From NCBI GenBank assembly GCA_963971405.1, contig OZ020492.1:18630204-18694203 (forward strand): 64,000 nucleotides of DNA. Direction: 5' to 3'. How positions within the stretch are numbered: the first letter of the stretch is position 1; every line of letters begins with the position of its first letter. The notes beneath the pieces are model-generated. The model did no database searches. It worked only from the letters and a program-made list of their open reading frames with translations, and had not been told where the DNA came from. Position numbers and translations under genes: made by a program. Source of the DNA: Psococerastis gibbosa. Taxonomy: Eukaryota > Arthropoda > Insecta > Psocodea > Psocidae. Shown here piece after piece: positions 1 through 34,588 of this stretch.

Positions 1-196
1 TGGATACTATTTAGGCCTTTTTTTTTAAAGCTATTTTTTCTTTTTTTATAAGGTTCGGTTTCATTTAAGTTAAGTTTGCTGAATTTGAAGGGGGCCCAGC
101 ACGGGAACCAGTTCTTTTGGATCCCCTTCACAAATGTAAAACTGCCTTATTAATTGTACACTTCAATAAATAAACGATTTTCATTTCATTTCATTT
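1..196 (+). mobile_element. LINE 3' end with (TTTCA)n tail
   Basis: Contains GGGGGCCCAGCACGGGAACC, an AATAAA signal near 165 and a terminal run of TTTCA repeats (about 180-196). The same motif recurs near 7015 (GGGGGCCCCAACACGGG) and 54345 (GGGTCCCCAGCACGGG), marking one family of non-LTR 3' UTRs. No coding sequence is visible here. Confidence 0.55.
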
Positions 197-1300
197 AAGC
201 GCCATTCTTCCATTATAGGCTTTAGAATATGGAAATCGAGACAGCCAAAATTTAACACTATGACAATTATTTATCATGGAACTACAGTTCTATAAATATC
301 TATTACGGTACCTACACTGATTGATTAGTAGGAAAGAATGTACCGGTTCACTTGTACCGGTTCACTTGTACCGGTTCACTTGTACCGGTTCTTATTAGCG
401 ATGTGGTGTCCGCAGACTGGTGAGTCCATAGAGCGCAAAACATCGTCCCGTTAAAGGTTCATAAGCCCAATTTCAGCACTTACAAATCGCAGATCACTGC
501 GAATGAATGGCACCCGAGGGCTGTCTAAAGCATTCTGTTTTATATTTAGTGGACCATCATCGTGGGAAATTGTTTCAAAGTTAAAACTTCAGAACAATTA
601 AATTATATCATAAACTTACTTTGATTTGAAGCTCAAACCTCTTTGAAGGTTCAAATAGTAATTACTTTGTTTCTGTCTTGCAATGTCTTTATAATTATGA
701 GTAACCTTCACTAATTGTATTTCCACTTGGTATACTTTTCAAGCGCTTACAAAAGGATTTCAAAGACGCTGTACTTGCGAAGTGTTTTCTAGGTGGTTAA
801 ACACAACAATAAAAGGTTTCACTCCTTTAAAATTCTTACTGCGCCTTTTTCATTTTTCGTCTCCCATTTATTCATTACACGGCAATCAAGCTTTTCTTTG
901 TCTTAAATTTCATGTAATGGAAACCCCATGAATTCAAAACAAGCATATCAAAGCTTTTGCCTTTCTCCCATTTAAATTCAAACTACAATAACATTAAATG
1001 CTGCAGTGATAAATAGGTAACTGAGTGTACGCTGGAATATGCCTCTTATGCTGGATCCACTACAATACGCTTCAACTTGCAGTACCATGAGAGACCGAAC
1101 TATGGGATATCTTAAGCTTCTCGGTAAGGCCTATACTGTGATGTAGAGGTGCATCTAGAAGACTCCTCTTTAACCCCAAATTGAGGGCGGCTCTTATCAT
1201 CGTTGGTGAAGCTACGGAAAGTGGAATCCAAAAGATCCTCTTTCTAAACATTCTTATACCAGTAAAAAATTATTAGGCGTTAACACGTTAAAACGTTTGG
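197..1300. other. Intergenic DNA; short 14-bp tandem repeat at 341-391
   Basis: No gene seen. At 341-391 the 14-mer TACCGGTTCACTTG is repeated about 3.6 times. The rest is unremarkable AT-rich sequence. Confidence 0.6.
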
Positions 1301-1520
1301 AAGCAGCGGATTCTGCCCCAGAACTATTTTCGGGGGGCTTTGACTATTTGTTTAGGTAGAACCCCCCCCCCCCCCCCCCCCCCCGACTGGCTACAGCCGT
1401 ATAGAACGGAAAAGGGAGATGGTAGTCTGTTGTAGGTCAGTGGACAGTCCTCCCCCCCGAAACTTTACGTACGTAAGCAGATCAACCACGGCCTGGATTC
1501 TACTGCTTCATCATCGACTT
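1300..1520. repeat. C-tract and MITE end fragments
   Basis: A run of more than 20 C (about 1363-1384) is followed by CTGGCTACAGCC, the right terminal repeat of the hAT-type family intact at 8890-9069 and 44796-45047. At 1478-1512 ACCACGGCCTGGATTCTACTGCTTC is an end fragment of the foldback family described at 30260-30500. The left ends are not recognisable. Confidence 0.5.
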
Positions 1521-2325
1521 CAAAATTCCTTTCTGTCCCTCATTCTTACCGCAAATACTGTAATTGGCCCTATCTGCTATAGTACATATTTCTATTGTAT
1601 AAGATTATATTATATTATTTAAGATTATATTAATAGGATCGCCAGATTTAGATTAAAGTAACTTATTATATCTCGCGATGAAACTCAAAATTATGCAACC
1701 TCCATTTAAAAGGGGAAAAGTGGTGGAAACAATAATGCTGCAAAATTTTTCTTTTTATTATGATTTATGAATAAATTTTCCATAATTTTATCACCTTCTA
1801 GGCTACAATGAAATATCGTTGCAAATAAATTTGAGTGGCATTTTGTATTATTTGCACGTGTCTTTTTAACCCCCTCACGACTTTCACCTTCAATTGAAAA
1901 CGAACTTTGAACTAATAGGATTGAACCACTTTCCACATTTCGCTTATGCACGAGAAAAGTGACACATTTCAAAAAATTGCAAAATTGAGTTATTTATACA
2001 AAAATGTCGAGGAAAATATAGCGAATTTTATGAATGCAGTGTCATATATCTAGTTTAATTTGTTTCTATAAGATTGCGTTTTGTCACTGATCCATTGTGA
2101 AGTTTGACTACTTCGGGTTTGGCAATACTGATATAATTCGGAATGTGCTCCAGGCGTTGACGTGGTAATTACACTTCTCTTTCAAGTAAACTGTCACATC
2201 TCAAAAGTATTAAGTGCCTTGATAGTACTACAAGTAAAAAATAAAAAATGGTAAGAACTAAAATTTGAATTATCTCAAAAGTCAATATTTAGAAATGTGT
2301 CACTTTTCTCGTGCATGGGCGATTT

Positions 2326-2545
2326 ATTGCTTTCCAATTTATATTAATAATAATAATAATAATAATAATAATCTTGACTTTTTGTTGTTCTATTACTAAG
2401 CCAACCTTGCGGAGTATAAGGAAAGCTTTGTGATGATCAAAATTTCCGGCTACGAGTATCAACGGATTTACACGTTTTGAGGTCCCAGGAACCAAAAAAG
2501 TAGTTTTTACAAAATGTCTGTCTGTCTGTCTTGTTATCTGTTACC
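2326..2545 (+). repeat. Dispersed TGTCTG-containing repeat, fragment, with nested SINE tail and (AAT)n
   Basis: Shares CTTTCCAATTTATA, ACGGATTTACACGTTTTGAG and (TGTC)n with the longer copies at 20836-21430 and 30115-30806. It is interrupted by an AAT microsatellite (2344-2372) and a piece of the tRNA-SINE 3' tail (TTCTATTACTAAGCCAACCT). No coding capacity. Confidence 0.6.
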
Positions 2546-2649
2546 TTGTTTACATTTTTAATCCCAGGTTGAGATTAAAAATAATCGCCATAGACTTGAC
2601 CGACAAATTCAGAGCCAATCAATAAGTTAGTATTTAAGAATTTAAATGT

Positions 2650-2883
2650 TCTTAAAGTAGAGGCAAATGGATGGGGCATATTCTGAGACACGAAGGGCTC
2701 CCCAAGAACATCATTGAGGGTATGGTTGAAGGCACCAACGCAAGAGGGCGACAGAGGAAGGAGTACCTAGAGGATGTCATGAAGGACCTAGGGTGCGACA
2801 CCTCTAAAGGACTGAAAAGGACCGCACAAAACAGACAAGAGTGGAGGAGAAGAATACAACATACGCTGCAAACCAATCCATAG
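2650..2883 (+). pseudogene. LINE reverse transcriptase C-terminal fragment
   Basis: Encodes GHILRHEGLPKNIIEG and AQNRQEWRRRIQ, the C-terminus of a non-LTR retrotransposon ORF2. It matches residue for residue much of the tail of the minus-strand copy at 6110-6859. Only the last ~75 codons remain. Confidence 0.8.
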
Positions 2884-2889
2884 ATTACA

Positions 2890-4440
2890 ACTTGAGAAGA
2901 AAGCATCGAACTCAATTCATTTTCCCTCGTAAAAAGTTGCGCAGTGGTCGTACCCGGTAAATATTTGAACAAACTTCTTTTTTCTTCTTAGAGTTCGCCA
3001 GCTTTTCTTCGAGCCAATTTCAATCCAATCATTAAAATGCGTATTTTCCCCTTTCTCCTATACTTCTTCATTACATTTTCATTGGTTGTTAAAATAATTT
3101 CTTTGTCATCCTTCGCGCCTGTGTTTGTTCTGTTATTTCAGTCATATTATAAACCTTTTTGTGTTTACCTATCCTTTCGGCGATGGAAACGGTTTTAGTC
3201 ACTGTTGGTGTATCGCTTATTTCGTTTTTTTACCTCTCGCCTTTGTAGGCAGTTCAAATTTGTCGCTCGATGTTAGAGGGGAACAATTCACAAGAATATG
3301 ACATGGAGGTTGAACAAATGTTTTTTTAAATTAAAAAATATTGGAGAGGCTTTTATAATAATAACAATAATAAATAAATAGATCATGTATTGTACCATCA
3401 ACAAATATGAGTCCAGAAATCGATAGCACTTACATTAAAACAAAATCGTATGCATGCGTATAGTTAGTTATACGCAGTATATAAATAAAATAATATAGTT
3501 AGTTATATGCAGTATATAAATAAAATAATAGCACTTACATGAATGTAAATTTAAGCTACATTCACATAATACAGTAAACATTTATATACACATTCAAATT
3601 AAACACAGAATCAAGTTACGATAGGCCTACAGTTTAAAAAACGGCTGATTTGAATATATAAAAGTGGCCCATTAATATAACATAACATAACTTTATTTTT
3701 ACAATTAAAATTGTAACATGCTGCAAGGCTTGCATATCTTACATGAAAAATAAATAAATTTTGCAAAAGATCAAGGTGAAATGTAAATGAAAAAAAAGAG
3801 AAAATATAGCATCAGACTATTGTTTAGCTAGTCCCCTAGATTCCACCTTACAGCATAGTATCTACCAAGCAATGCAAGCAATGTTTTTTTGTAATAACAA
3901 TAATAATACTAATAATCACTTTCACTTTCTTCCTTATCCAGTAACCCGGACAAGGTGCAATGTATTGAAAAATATTTAAAACATACAACTATCACGCTTA
4001 AGCTTCCGCTTATCGAGCGATCTTAGAGATGAAAACAATAATTATAATAATAACAGGAGAAAAGTTCCTTTAGATTTTGAAGTACCCAATATGTGGCAGT
4101 CTGCCCAATTAGCCATTGTTTTGGAATTCATTCGGCCTGACATCCTCACTGTCCATTATTTTAAACAAAATTTAGTTCACTTATTTATGTCATAGTTCGT
4201 TGATAGTGACGGCCGCATACTGTACATCAAAATGTAGAGGAACGTTTCTTCTATGGGGTTTGATATTTTTCATAGCTCTATGATTGATGTTCCCCGTAAA
4301 ATTAGAATATTTACAATCGTTAGGAGTAAAACCCCCTCTTAATATTAACGTATTTACGCCTGTTCCGTCTTCGGCCTGAAAGAGAAAGGACTGTGGAGGG
4401 GGCATAACCGAACGCGAGCCTACCAACTTCAAACCAGTGT
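2890..4440. other. AT-rich region upstream of the protease gene
   Basis: No coding exon or obvious TATA box recognised. Contains a tandem duplication of about 45 bp around TAGTTAGTTATAYGCAGTAT (3458-3530). The protease promoter presumably lies in or upstream of this stretch, but nothing in the sequence pins it down. Confidence 0.5.
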
Positions 4441-4500
4441 ATGTGCGCCCGCCACCATGCGCACCACCCGAATCCCATTACTAAAAATAATAGCCTAAAA

Positions 4501-26785
<22,285 letters not shown>

Positions 26786-28730
26786 ACCTCGTTCTTTTGG
26801 AATATGCTTAAGCCCAACCAATCCGATCATGGAACCAAACGTTCCCAACCAATTGAATCTTTGCAATTTGACATCATTTTAAAGGGTTTCAGTACGAAAG
26901 AAGTTCATTCAAAGATTTCGTCACCCTACAGTCATAAGAGCGTACCATCATCAACAACACTTCAAGATATTGCGTTTCTATGCCTGTATAGTTTGCTACA
27001 AACAGTAAGATACGCCCTCCCAATCGAAAATTTCAGCCTTATTTCTCAAGCTTGAATTTTATATGCAAAGTCACCAAAGTAGATCATAACTTAATTTTCA
27101 CCAAAAATGTTGGTTACGCCCATCTGACTTTAGGGTAGTCAGCAGTAAAACTACAGGTATAAGAGTTTATGAAATCCATGTCCATTTCACCGTCAAATCT
27201 CCGGAAGATGTCAGCGAGTGTTTTTTTAATGTTACACATCCAAATTTAAAAATCATCTTCAAAACTAACCAAAAACGTATTTCTATTTCAGTCCGCTTAA
27301 CTTCAGGTAGTGCTTAACAGCTTACCAAACTCTGGATCTCTATCTTCTCAAAGGATGACTTTTCCGCAACTAAGAAGCACTAGTCATCAGCAGTTATTTT
27401 TCTAGTTCTTATGACTACCTGAAGAGGAATCAATACGTCTCCAATCTTGCAGCTTAATTTTGGGCTAGCCCACTACGGCCGTTGTTCAGCGCTGATTACT
27501 TACAGCGTTTATTCGCCTGCAGCACTGATTACCTACGCATTACCTACAGTGCTATTTTAAAATAAATTCACTAAACATTGTAGGTGTACCTCAAGGTACC
27601 TTCACTGGCTTCACTATCAAAACTGTTCCCATCATTAAAACTCGTTACCAAAATGTTTCTTTCGTCAGATCTGACTACGAGATTTAAACGCTTTAGCACG
27701 AGACGGATTAATATAATAGATTCTTTTAAGAGGGGAATATTATGTTTGTAGACGTTTCCGCCACAGAAAATATACCGTGATGGCTTGAAAGCGAACAATA
27801 GGCAGTCGTCAGATCCTGACCAGAAAACCAAAGCCACGTTGTTTGCATGAGCAAAAGATAATTTTAGATCCTATATATGTTTTTATTTATATTTATTTAA
27901 CGGACTGAAAGTCTTTATTGTAAAATAAGTTTATTTTATTAGTTTTCCTAATTCCTAGCATAGTATGTGTCGAAGGCAGCACTTCACATAATTGCTGTAT
28001 AATCTTTCAAAGAACTTTCCAAGTTAGTTCAACACGAACGCAATTTTTCTCATGAAAAATTACAAGTACTGTATAATTGTAGTCTAATAAATTAGTACCT
28101 TTTGTAGTTGTTTTCGTAAAATGTTTTACAAGTATACTGTATGCGTCAGAAGATCCACGAAATCACAAAGTAGACCGAACGTCTCAATTAAATAATACAT
28201 AATATAATTGTTAATTTCAGTACAATACTTATATGAATGTTCTTGTAACAAAAATGAATTAATATGCTTTATAGGCCCTCTTCAGTCATTCACCTACATC
28301 GTACACGCTAGCTCGCTAGCTGTTGGCATACTATGCTAAAGACTTTAAATATTGTCAAAAGTGTGTTGAAATTTTTATTTATTTATGAGGCATTTTTGTG
28401 TAATTTATGAACAAATGATAAATTTTATTGTTATGCACAATAATTGTCACTATTTTAACTACGCCTATTTACAGAGATGAAAAATGAAATGTGAAATTGT
28501 AAATACAAATATTTTTAACGTATTGTTAGTAAGTACAGTTTTTAAACTAAGCTGACTATAATTTTAGTATGCCAGTTTTCCCTCCTCCTTTGTTTTTTTT
28601 ATAAATTGTAAGCATCCGTTGACTTCTTTAATTATTGTATTAAATAGTCTTTATATATAGATTTATAGGTGAAGTGTAACCAATCTGGCAACACCAACCG
28701 CATTTTTAAAAGGCACCTTTATAGTTTTTT
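26786..28730. other. Region downstream of the protease
   Basis: Probably holds the 3' UTR. AATAAA occurs at about 26781 (over the stop) and 27560. No coding or repeat family recognised. Confidence 0.45.
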
Positions 28731-28734
28731 TAAT

Positions 28735-28890
28735 AAGTTAACAATTCAATGAATGCATCCGATTGACCTCTTCCATCATCCCTGATGGTTAGTGCCCGTG
28801 TTGAGTTACGAGACGTCTCCGATCGCATGGCGTGTAGAAACTCGCACAAGTTCAAGCACGCTACCACCTTGCTGTTGAAGTCGAGGTAAC
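28735..28890 (-). repeat. Dispersed repeat D copy
   Basis: Contains CAATGAATGCATCCGATTGA, CGTGTTGAGTTACGAGACGT and CACGCTACCACCTTGC, the inverted form of the 11345-11530 copy. Confidence 0.65.
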
Positions 28891-30114
28891 TTTATACTTT
28901 TTAAATACTAGGTTAAATGTAATTATTTCTTGCATATTGCAAAATGCTGATGAGCACTGGAACGATATAGTTAGTTTATCAATTTTTCAGTAATAATAAT
29001 CACCTAGCATGCCCTTATTACGAGCACATGGAGAAAGCAATCCATGAAATATTGTAGACAAGTTCATACTGACCACGAAGGCCTCACGAATCTGTCTTCT
29101 AACGTTCTCAGAGAAAGGCTGTGCCGTTGTAAACCCCTCCTAGTGATGAGAGGTCAACTAACGATGTAAAAGTGGATGATTAGAGAGTCAAGCAAATTTG
29201 GAATCACCCTGCGCTTGAGCCTCCGAGACAGAAGTCTACGCAGTTCCACTGAAGATGTTGACCGCAGATGTTGACGAAACGTTTTTGTAAGTACTCTTTC
29301 AGAATGACCACGGCCTATTGTCCCGGATTCTACAGCTTCATCACGTAACTCCGGCCAATTTTACACTATAAGTTGACTTCTCCCTACTAGGAGGGGTTCA
29401 CAATCGCAAGGTCATTCTCTGAAAATATTACATGACAGGGCTAGGGGTTTTCAGTAACATGTACATCATTTCATGTGTTTTTTGAATGCGAGTCTAGCCG
29501 TCATTTCTCAGTCTGCATGCAATAATGTGACAACAGTCAAAACACAAGATTGCAAAATAGATGAATGGACTATTCCATGGAAGGTCGACGAATACCAAAG
29601 TTATATTAGCTTACGTAACCACCCGTCTTCAGCTACAAAATTGAATGCATAGTTGACAGGTTCATATTGAAATGAAATGAAATGCAATGAAATGAAAAAC
29701 GACTTTATTGCAAATAAAACAAAAGGCGAACAATAAGACTATAAAGTCTTGTTTTCATGCCCTTAATATACCCATACCTTAATATTGTATTATTTTAATA
29801 TTAATTTTGAAGGACTCTTTATAGACTTAAGCCTTTTCGCCTCAATATATTAAAAACCCCTTAAACTCAATGGCATATTCTGGAAAGAACAGACCAATAT
29901 ATTGTAACAGTAGTAACAATGACAGTGCAGGCAATGTATATTCCATAATTTCTTCAAAAAAGAATTCTTTGCCCAGAACCAAATATATTTTGGGAAATCA
30001 ACCTGTTTGGTCTTGTTATTCTATTAAACCCCTAAAACATACCCGAAGACAGAAATCATCGATAGAAAGGTTCCTCAGAAAAATTATTTTTTAGTCATTT
30101 TTCATGAAAATTTA
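28891..30114. other. Intergenic DNA with a foldback B copy and a LINE tail
   Basis: 29222-29355 is a copy of foldback family B (core CCACTGAAGATGTTGACC and GATGTTGACGAAACG at 29246-29283; end CCCGGATTCTACAGCTTC). At 29670-29700 TGAAATGAAATG repeats look like the A-rich tail of a minus-strand LINE. Confidence 0.55.
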
Positions 30115-30806
30115 GTTATTTTAATTTTTTTACCCCCAGAAGCAAACTATCAAGGGGCACGCGACCCACCGCGTTTTTGTTGTTGTTGACATTAATGACG
30201 ACTGCAATATATGTGAATTTAAAAGAAATCGTTGGAGCCGTCTTTGAGAAATATTTTTTTAAATGTAACTGCAAAGGCTTTCACGGCCAATGAAGAACCA
30301 GTAGAATCCGGGCTGATGGGCCGTGGTCGAAATGAAAGTGAACTTTTCTACTAGCACGCTACGGAGTCACCGAGGCACAACCTTCGAAGTCTGCGCAGCG
30401 CCACTGAAGATGTTGACCGCAGATGTTGACGAAACGTTTGTAAGTTCACTTTCATTTCGACCACGGCCCATCATCCCGGATTCTACTGGTTCTTCAATAT
30501 TTTTTTTTAGTTTTTTTTGGAAGTAAACCCCCCCCCCAAATTGAGTTAGCAAAAAAAAAGGACCCGAGGTATGATTTTTGTGAACGTACATGCTAAATTT
30601 ATTCAAAATTGACCGAATAGTTTGCCCGGAAATCGATGAACAGACCGACAGACAGACAGACAAACAGACATAGTGACAGACAGGCAGACATTTCGTAAAA
30701 ACCACTTTTTTGAAAACGTGTAAATCCGTTGAAACCTCGGAATCGCAAATTTCGACCATCACAAAGCTTTCCTTATACGTAGTATAAATTGGAAAGCAAT
30801 AATGTC
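30115..30806 (-). repeat. Dispersed repeat C, inverted copy, split by a foldback B element
   Basis: 30115-30260 and 30500-30806 match the reverse complement of 20836-21430 (GTTGGAGCCGTCTTTGAGAA; GACAGACAGACAGACA; ACGTAGTATAAATTGGAAAG). The inserted B element sits between copies of an A/T-rich duplication AATATTTTTTT. Confidence 0.75.
30260..30500. mobile_element. Foldback repeat B, best-preserved copy
   Basis: Starts TGTAACTGCAAAGGCTTTCA. Long inverted arms AAGAACCAGTAGAATCCGGG...GGGCCGTGGTCGAAATGAAA and the complement ending CTGGTTCTTC. Between them is the core CCACTGAAGATGTTGACCGC, then AGATGTTGACGAAACG (30401-30436). Other copies: 17480-17790, 29222-29355, 39330-39450, 40426-40535, 42598-42860, 45325-45465, 46050-46305. 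No ORF; class unknown, possibly Penelope-related. Confidence 0.72.
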
Positions 30807-31435
30807 CGAAATCCATAGGGTCGTTGGCATTGGACAAGGGCCCACTATATGTAAAAACGTTCTTCAGAAGGCCAAGGATTAAAAAATAATTTCGGCTTGA
30901 ATACCCCATCTCTCCTATATAAAACTCTTGTTCCACTATAGATGACTGGGAGCCTTATATTACGTGTATGAAATTATAGCAGTACATCTTGGAAGGTTGT
31001 CAAAGCTGTACAATAAAGAAATAATGAATCACTGAAAAACTGACAGATGCAGCATTGGTTTATATATATACATCATTATCAATCATAATTCCTAGAGAGC
31101 TGAGTTTATTTTCCAATAACACCGGAAAAAAAACTTCTACAATGCTCTATTGCGAGAATTGGCTGATTTGAAGGCGATTACTCAGTAATGAATGAACTTT
31201 TTTCATTTCATTTAGAGGCACAAAATTTTTAATATATATTGTGCTGTTGTGTCATTGTGTGCATATTGCGTAGTATTACAGGAAGCGCCAGCAGAAACGT
31301 AATTATGCAACCTTGTTGGCATAGTAGCCTACTTCGTCAACTTGACTTTTCAACTGAGAAAAAAAAAGTTATTCAGATGGGATCAAGGTATAGTCCAAAA
31401 TACTAGAGTATTGAACGACAAAACTACCGTGTCAC

Positions 31436-33353
31436 TCCGTGTTATTAAAGAAAAGAAAGATTGACCCACAAATCAGGAAGTGGTTATTATGTATGCTCCG
31501 TCAACGATTGGTTGTCTGCACTCGAGGGGGGAGCACGATTCGAGCCTGGGTAGCTAGAGGCTGCGGACAGGGTGCAGTGACCTCGCCTATCGTATGGGAC
31601 ATTGTCGTGGACGAGCTGTTGTACATACTGTCGTGTAGCGGACTGTATGTCCAAGCATATGCAGATGACCTTGTTGTAGCTGTGAAAGGAATGGATTTGT
31701 CTGTCATTACCGAACTAATGCAACGCGCGCTCAATATAATCTCGCAGTGGTGTCGCCCCAAAGGCCTTAACATTAATGTCAGTAAGACGCAGTCGGTTCT
31801 TTTTACTAGGAGAAAGAAGCTAAAGAACACAACTCTGTTTCTTAATGATCAAGAAATTCCATCCTCAAAATGTGTTAAATTCTTAGGAGTTCATCTCGAT
31901 TCAAAGCTTCTATGGAACAGTCACTTGGATTCAACAATAGCAAAGGCGCGCTCGGTTCTTTGGAGCCTGCGGGTTGGTTTTGGAAGTACCTGGGGTCTTA
32001 CAACCAAAGTCATGAGGTGGCTTTATGTGGCTGTTGTGAGACCGGCGCTAAGTTATGGTTGCGTTGTGTGGTGGAAACGGGCGTTGTTGGAGACATCAAA
32101 GCAGAAGCTGGCGAAAATACAAAGACTGGCTTGCATTTCAATATCTGGGGCAATGCGATCAACTCCTACATCCGCGCTAGAGGTGTTATTGGACTTACAA
32201 CCACTGTATCTGTATCTGGAACATACAGCATCCCTCTCGCTTCATCGATTGAGAATTACCGGGTTGCTCTGCCGAAAAGCTCCTCGCAACGGCCATGCAG
32301 AGACATTCCATCTGAAGATGCCCAACGAACAGAAAATGCCATGTGATCGTATAGTCAGAGAAACCTACTTCACTGGGGCTCAGGCGCGTTTTCCCACCCG
32401 CGAAGAGTGGGATGAAAATCTCGGAGAAATAGTGTCAGGGTTCGACATTGTTCTCTACACAGACGGTTCGAAAATGAACGGGAAAGCCGGTGCAGGTATC
32501 TTCTGTGAGGACCCTCCCATTGCTATCTCACTCCCCCTCGGTGACTATGCGTCGGTCTTCCAAGCTGAGCTATTTGCTATACATGAAGGGATAAAGTGCT
32601 GTGAAGACTTTAGTGGCAAGGCCATTGCAGTTTGCTCCGATAGCAAATCCGCAATTCAAGCCCTTCAACGGGGCTGTGCTACCTCTGCTGTTGTACGGGA
32701 TTGTAAGGCTGCATACATGTCATTGAGACACCATAATTCCGTAACGCTGGTGTGGGTTCCCGGTCACAGTGGAGTGCTTGGCAATGAAAAAGCGGACGAA
32801 CTAGCTCGTGCAGGATCAGCAGTTTTTCCAGTTGGTCCGGAGCCTATTCTCCCGGTCCCATGGAGGGTTATCCTTAACCAGGGGAACTGCGTCATGAGGG
32901 ACAAGTGGAGCTCGGTGTGGTCCAGTGCAAGCGGAATGCATCACTCCAAGGCATGTTTGCTCGGACCGGATGAGCGGCTAAAACGAGATGTCATCTCCAG
33001 CAGTCGACGAGCAGTACGCGCTGCTGCTGCTATGCTGACGGGACACGGCCCCTTCCGGGTTCACCTTGCTCGCTTGGGTGTACAGGTTCCCACGCAGGAT
33101 TGCCGCTTCTGCGAGATTGGCGCTGAGACCGGGTGGCACGTGCTGATGGACTGCCCGGCTGTCTGGCGAAAACGTCTTTCCTCGGTCGGTTTTGCTTTGG
33201 GAGGACTACAGGCAGGGAAACAGCTTCGCCCAAAGGAGGCGGCGCGCTTCGCGACCGCAATCGGGTTGTACGAGTGAGCAAGATGGGGCGTGTGTCCTAT
33301 GGGCCCTCACCGTGGCCTGGGACTCTGCCAAAAATCTACTACTACTACTACTA
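31436..33353 (+). mobile_element. 5'-truncated LINE with intact RT-RNase H reading frame, TSD CTACCGTGTCAC
   Basis: A 12-bp duplication flanks it exactly (31424-31435 and 33354-33365). A single open frame of about 612 codons (stop at 33275-33277) runs through the whole truncated ORF2. Motifs in order: GCGQGAVTSPIVWDIVVDE and YADDLVVAV (RT palm), KTQSVLF, KFLGVHLDSK; then RNase H with YTDGSK, QAELFAI, CSDSKSAIQ and VPGHSGVLGNEKADELA (complete D-E-D-H-D set); then the zinc knuckle CRFCEIGAETGWHVLMDC. The 3' UTR ends in (CTA)n. RT plus RNase H plus a trinucleotide tail fits the I/R1 superfamily. No true ATG start remains, so it is dead on arrival but recent. Confidence 0.93.
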
Positions 33354-33365
33354 CTACCGTGTCAC

Positions 33366-34588
33366 ACACCTATGATGGTCCTGGGGCCGGCCTAGCCTAT
33401 TTTATGTTTCAATATTTGTAGACTGCACACTACTGCACACACACTATAGGTTAAAAAAACGTATAAATGAAAAGTCTTTTACAAAATAGAAACATTTATT
33501 TAATTCACAAAATATGTGCGGTAAAAATAGTTTTAATCAACCATTTGATAAAGCTAAAATTTTATGTACAAAAAATAAAATATAGTAGCAGTTAACGTAG
33601 GCTAGGATTGCTGTTTTTTCATAGATACTTCACAATAAATTTGAAAAAAATATAGGTATTACAAACCCAGAGAATTTTCTGAAAAAAAGGAACAACCTAT
33701 GGATCGTCTGCATTGATACAATCTGTTAGGTAAGGTTAGATAAGTATCCAATAAACCGTGTGAACCTTCGTGGGGGGGGGGGGAGGGAGGGGGGGGGTAG
33801 GCCTACGAGTCATCTGCTGTACTAACTGAAGAGGATGTGGCGCATTTTCTGCGCTAATTGGACAGGAGCCTATTTTTTTAATTTAGGAAACAGTAGTCTA
33901 AATATAATAATTTGGCAGTTATAACATTCATGACATCAAAATATATTTTTGATTTATCGTAATATTCGTAATGCATGGTTTCTCGTTCTTCTGCTTGAAT
34001 CACCTCGCTTCACGAACATAATTGCATTGCTCTTATGCGGTTTTGGTTTATGGCCTATGCAATTAGGAATGACCTAACTCGCCCTTTTTGGGCTTAACCA
34101 TAAGCTGTGAATATAACGAGTAACCAGTCCCCAACCAAGCAGCGGCATAATCGGAGGGTCTGGTGACAATTCTGGTGGTAGCTACGGTAGCCAGAGGATG
34201 GCTATGTGACGGGGCGAATAGTTGCTGCCACTAAATAAGTAATCACTTGGGCACTATTTGTCCTGGGGTTGGGCCCCGAAGCCGCAGGAACTCAATGAAG
34301 AGTCAACGGCATAAGGATGCAGAAAGCAACGGGAAACCACTGCATTACTATTCCCTAGTGCAGCCATCATGACTATGTACATTAGATACTCTACATACTT
34401 AACTTCTTCTTGGGGAGTCCGAAGTTCGGTATCTACGTGTCTATGATTGCCATGATGATCGCCAATCTTCGATAGAAGGGACATTTGAAGAAGAAGGTAA
34501 GTACTAAAACATATCCCACTTAAAAGCTGCGGCATGCCAAATTTTGTTAACATTTTGTGGAACCCGTGGGCTCAGGAATTCGTTGTTG
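33366..34588. other. Region downstream of the GPCR
   Basis: Probably includes the GPCR 3' UTR on the minus strand; TTTATT (AATAAA on minus) occurs near 33496. A G-rich run lies at 33773-33798. No other feature recognised. Confidence 0.45.

Noticed and set aside
4441-4500. Alternative start of protease exon 1 at the upstream in-frame ATG
   Set aside because: It would place twenty mostly polar residues in front of the hydrophobic leader and spoil the signal peptide. 4501 is better.
27571-27837. 88-codon minus-strand open frame downstream of the protease
   Set aside because: No recognisable motif, splice context or repeat in the window; consistent with chance.
30401-30440. A complete hammerhead ribozyme
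   Set aside because: Core bases and a wobble-containing stem II are present, but flanking bases do not give a convincing stem I and the base pair next to GAAA is not the usual G-C.
31912-32346. 144-codon frame inside the LINE
   Set aside because: Overlaps the RT frame out of phase and shows no family motif.
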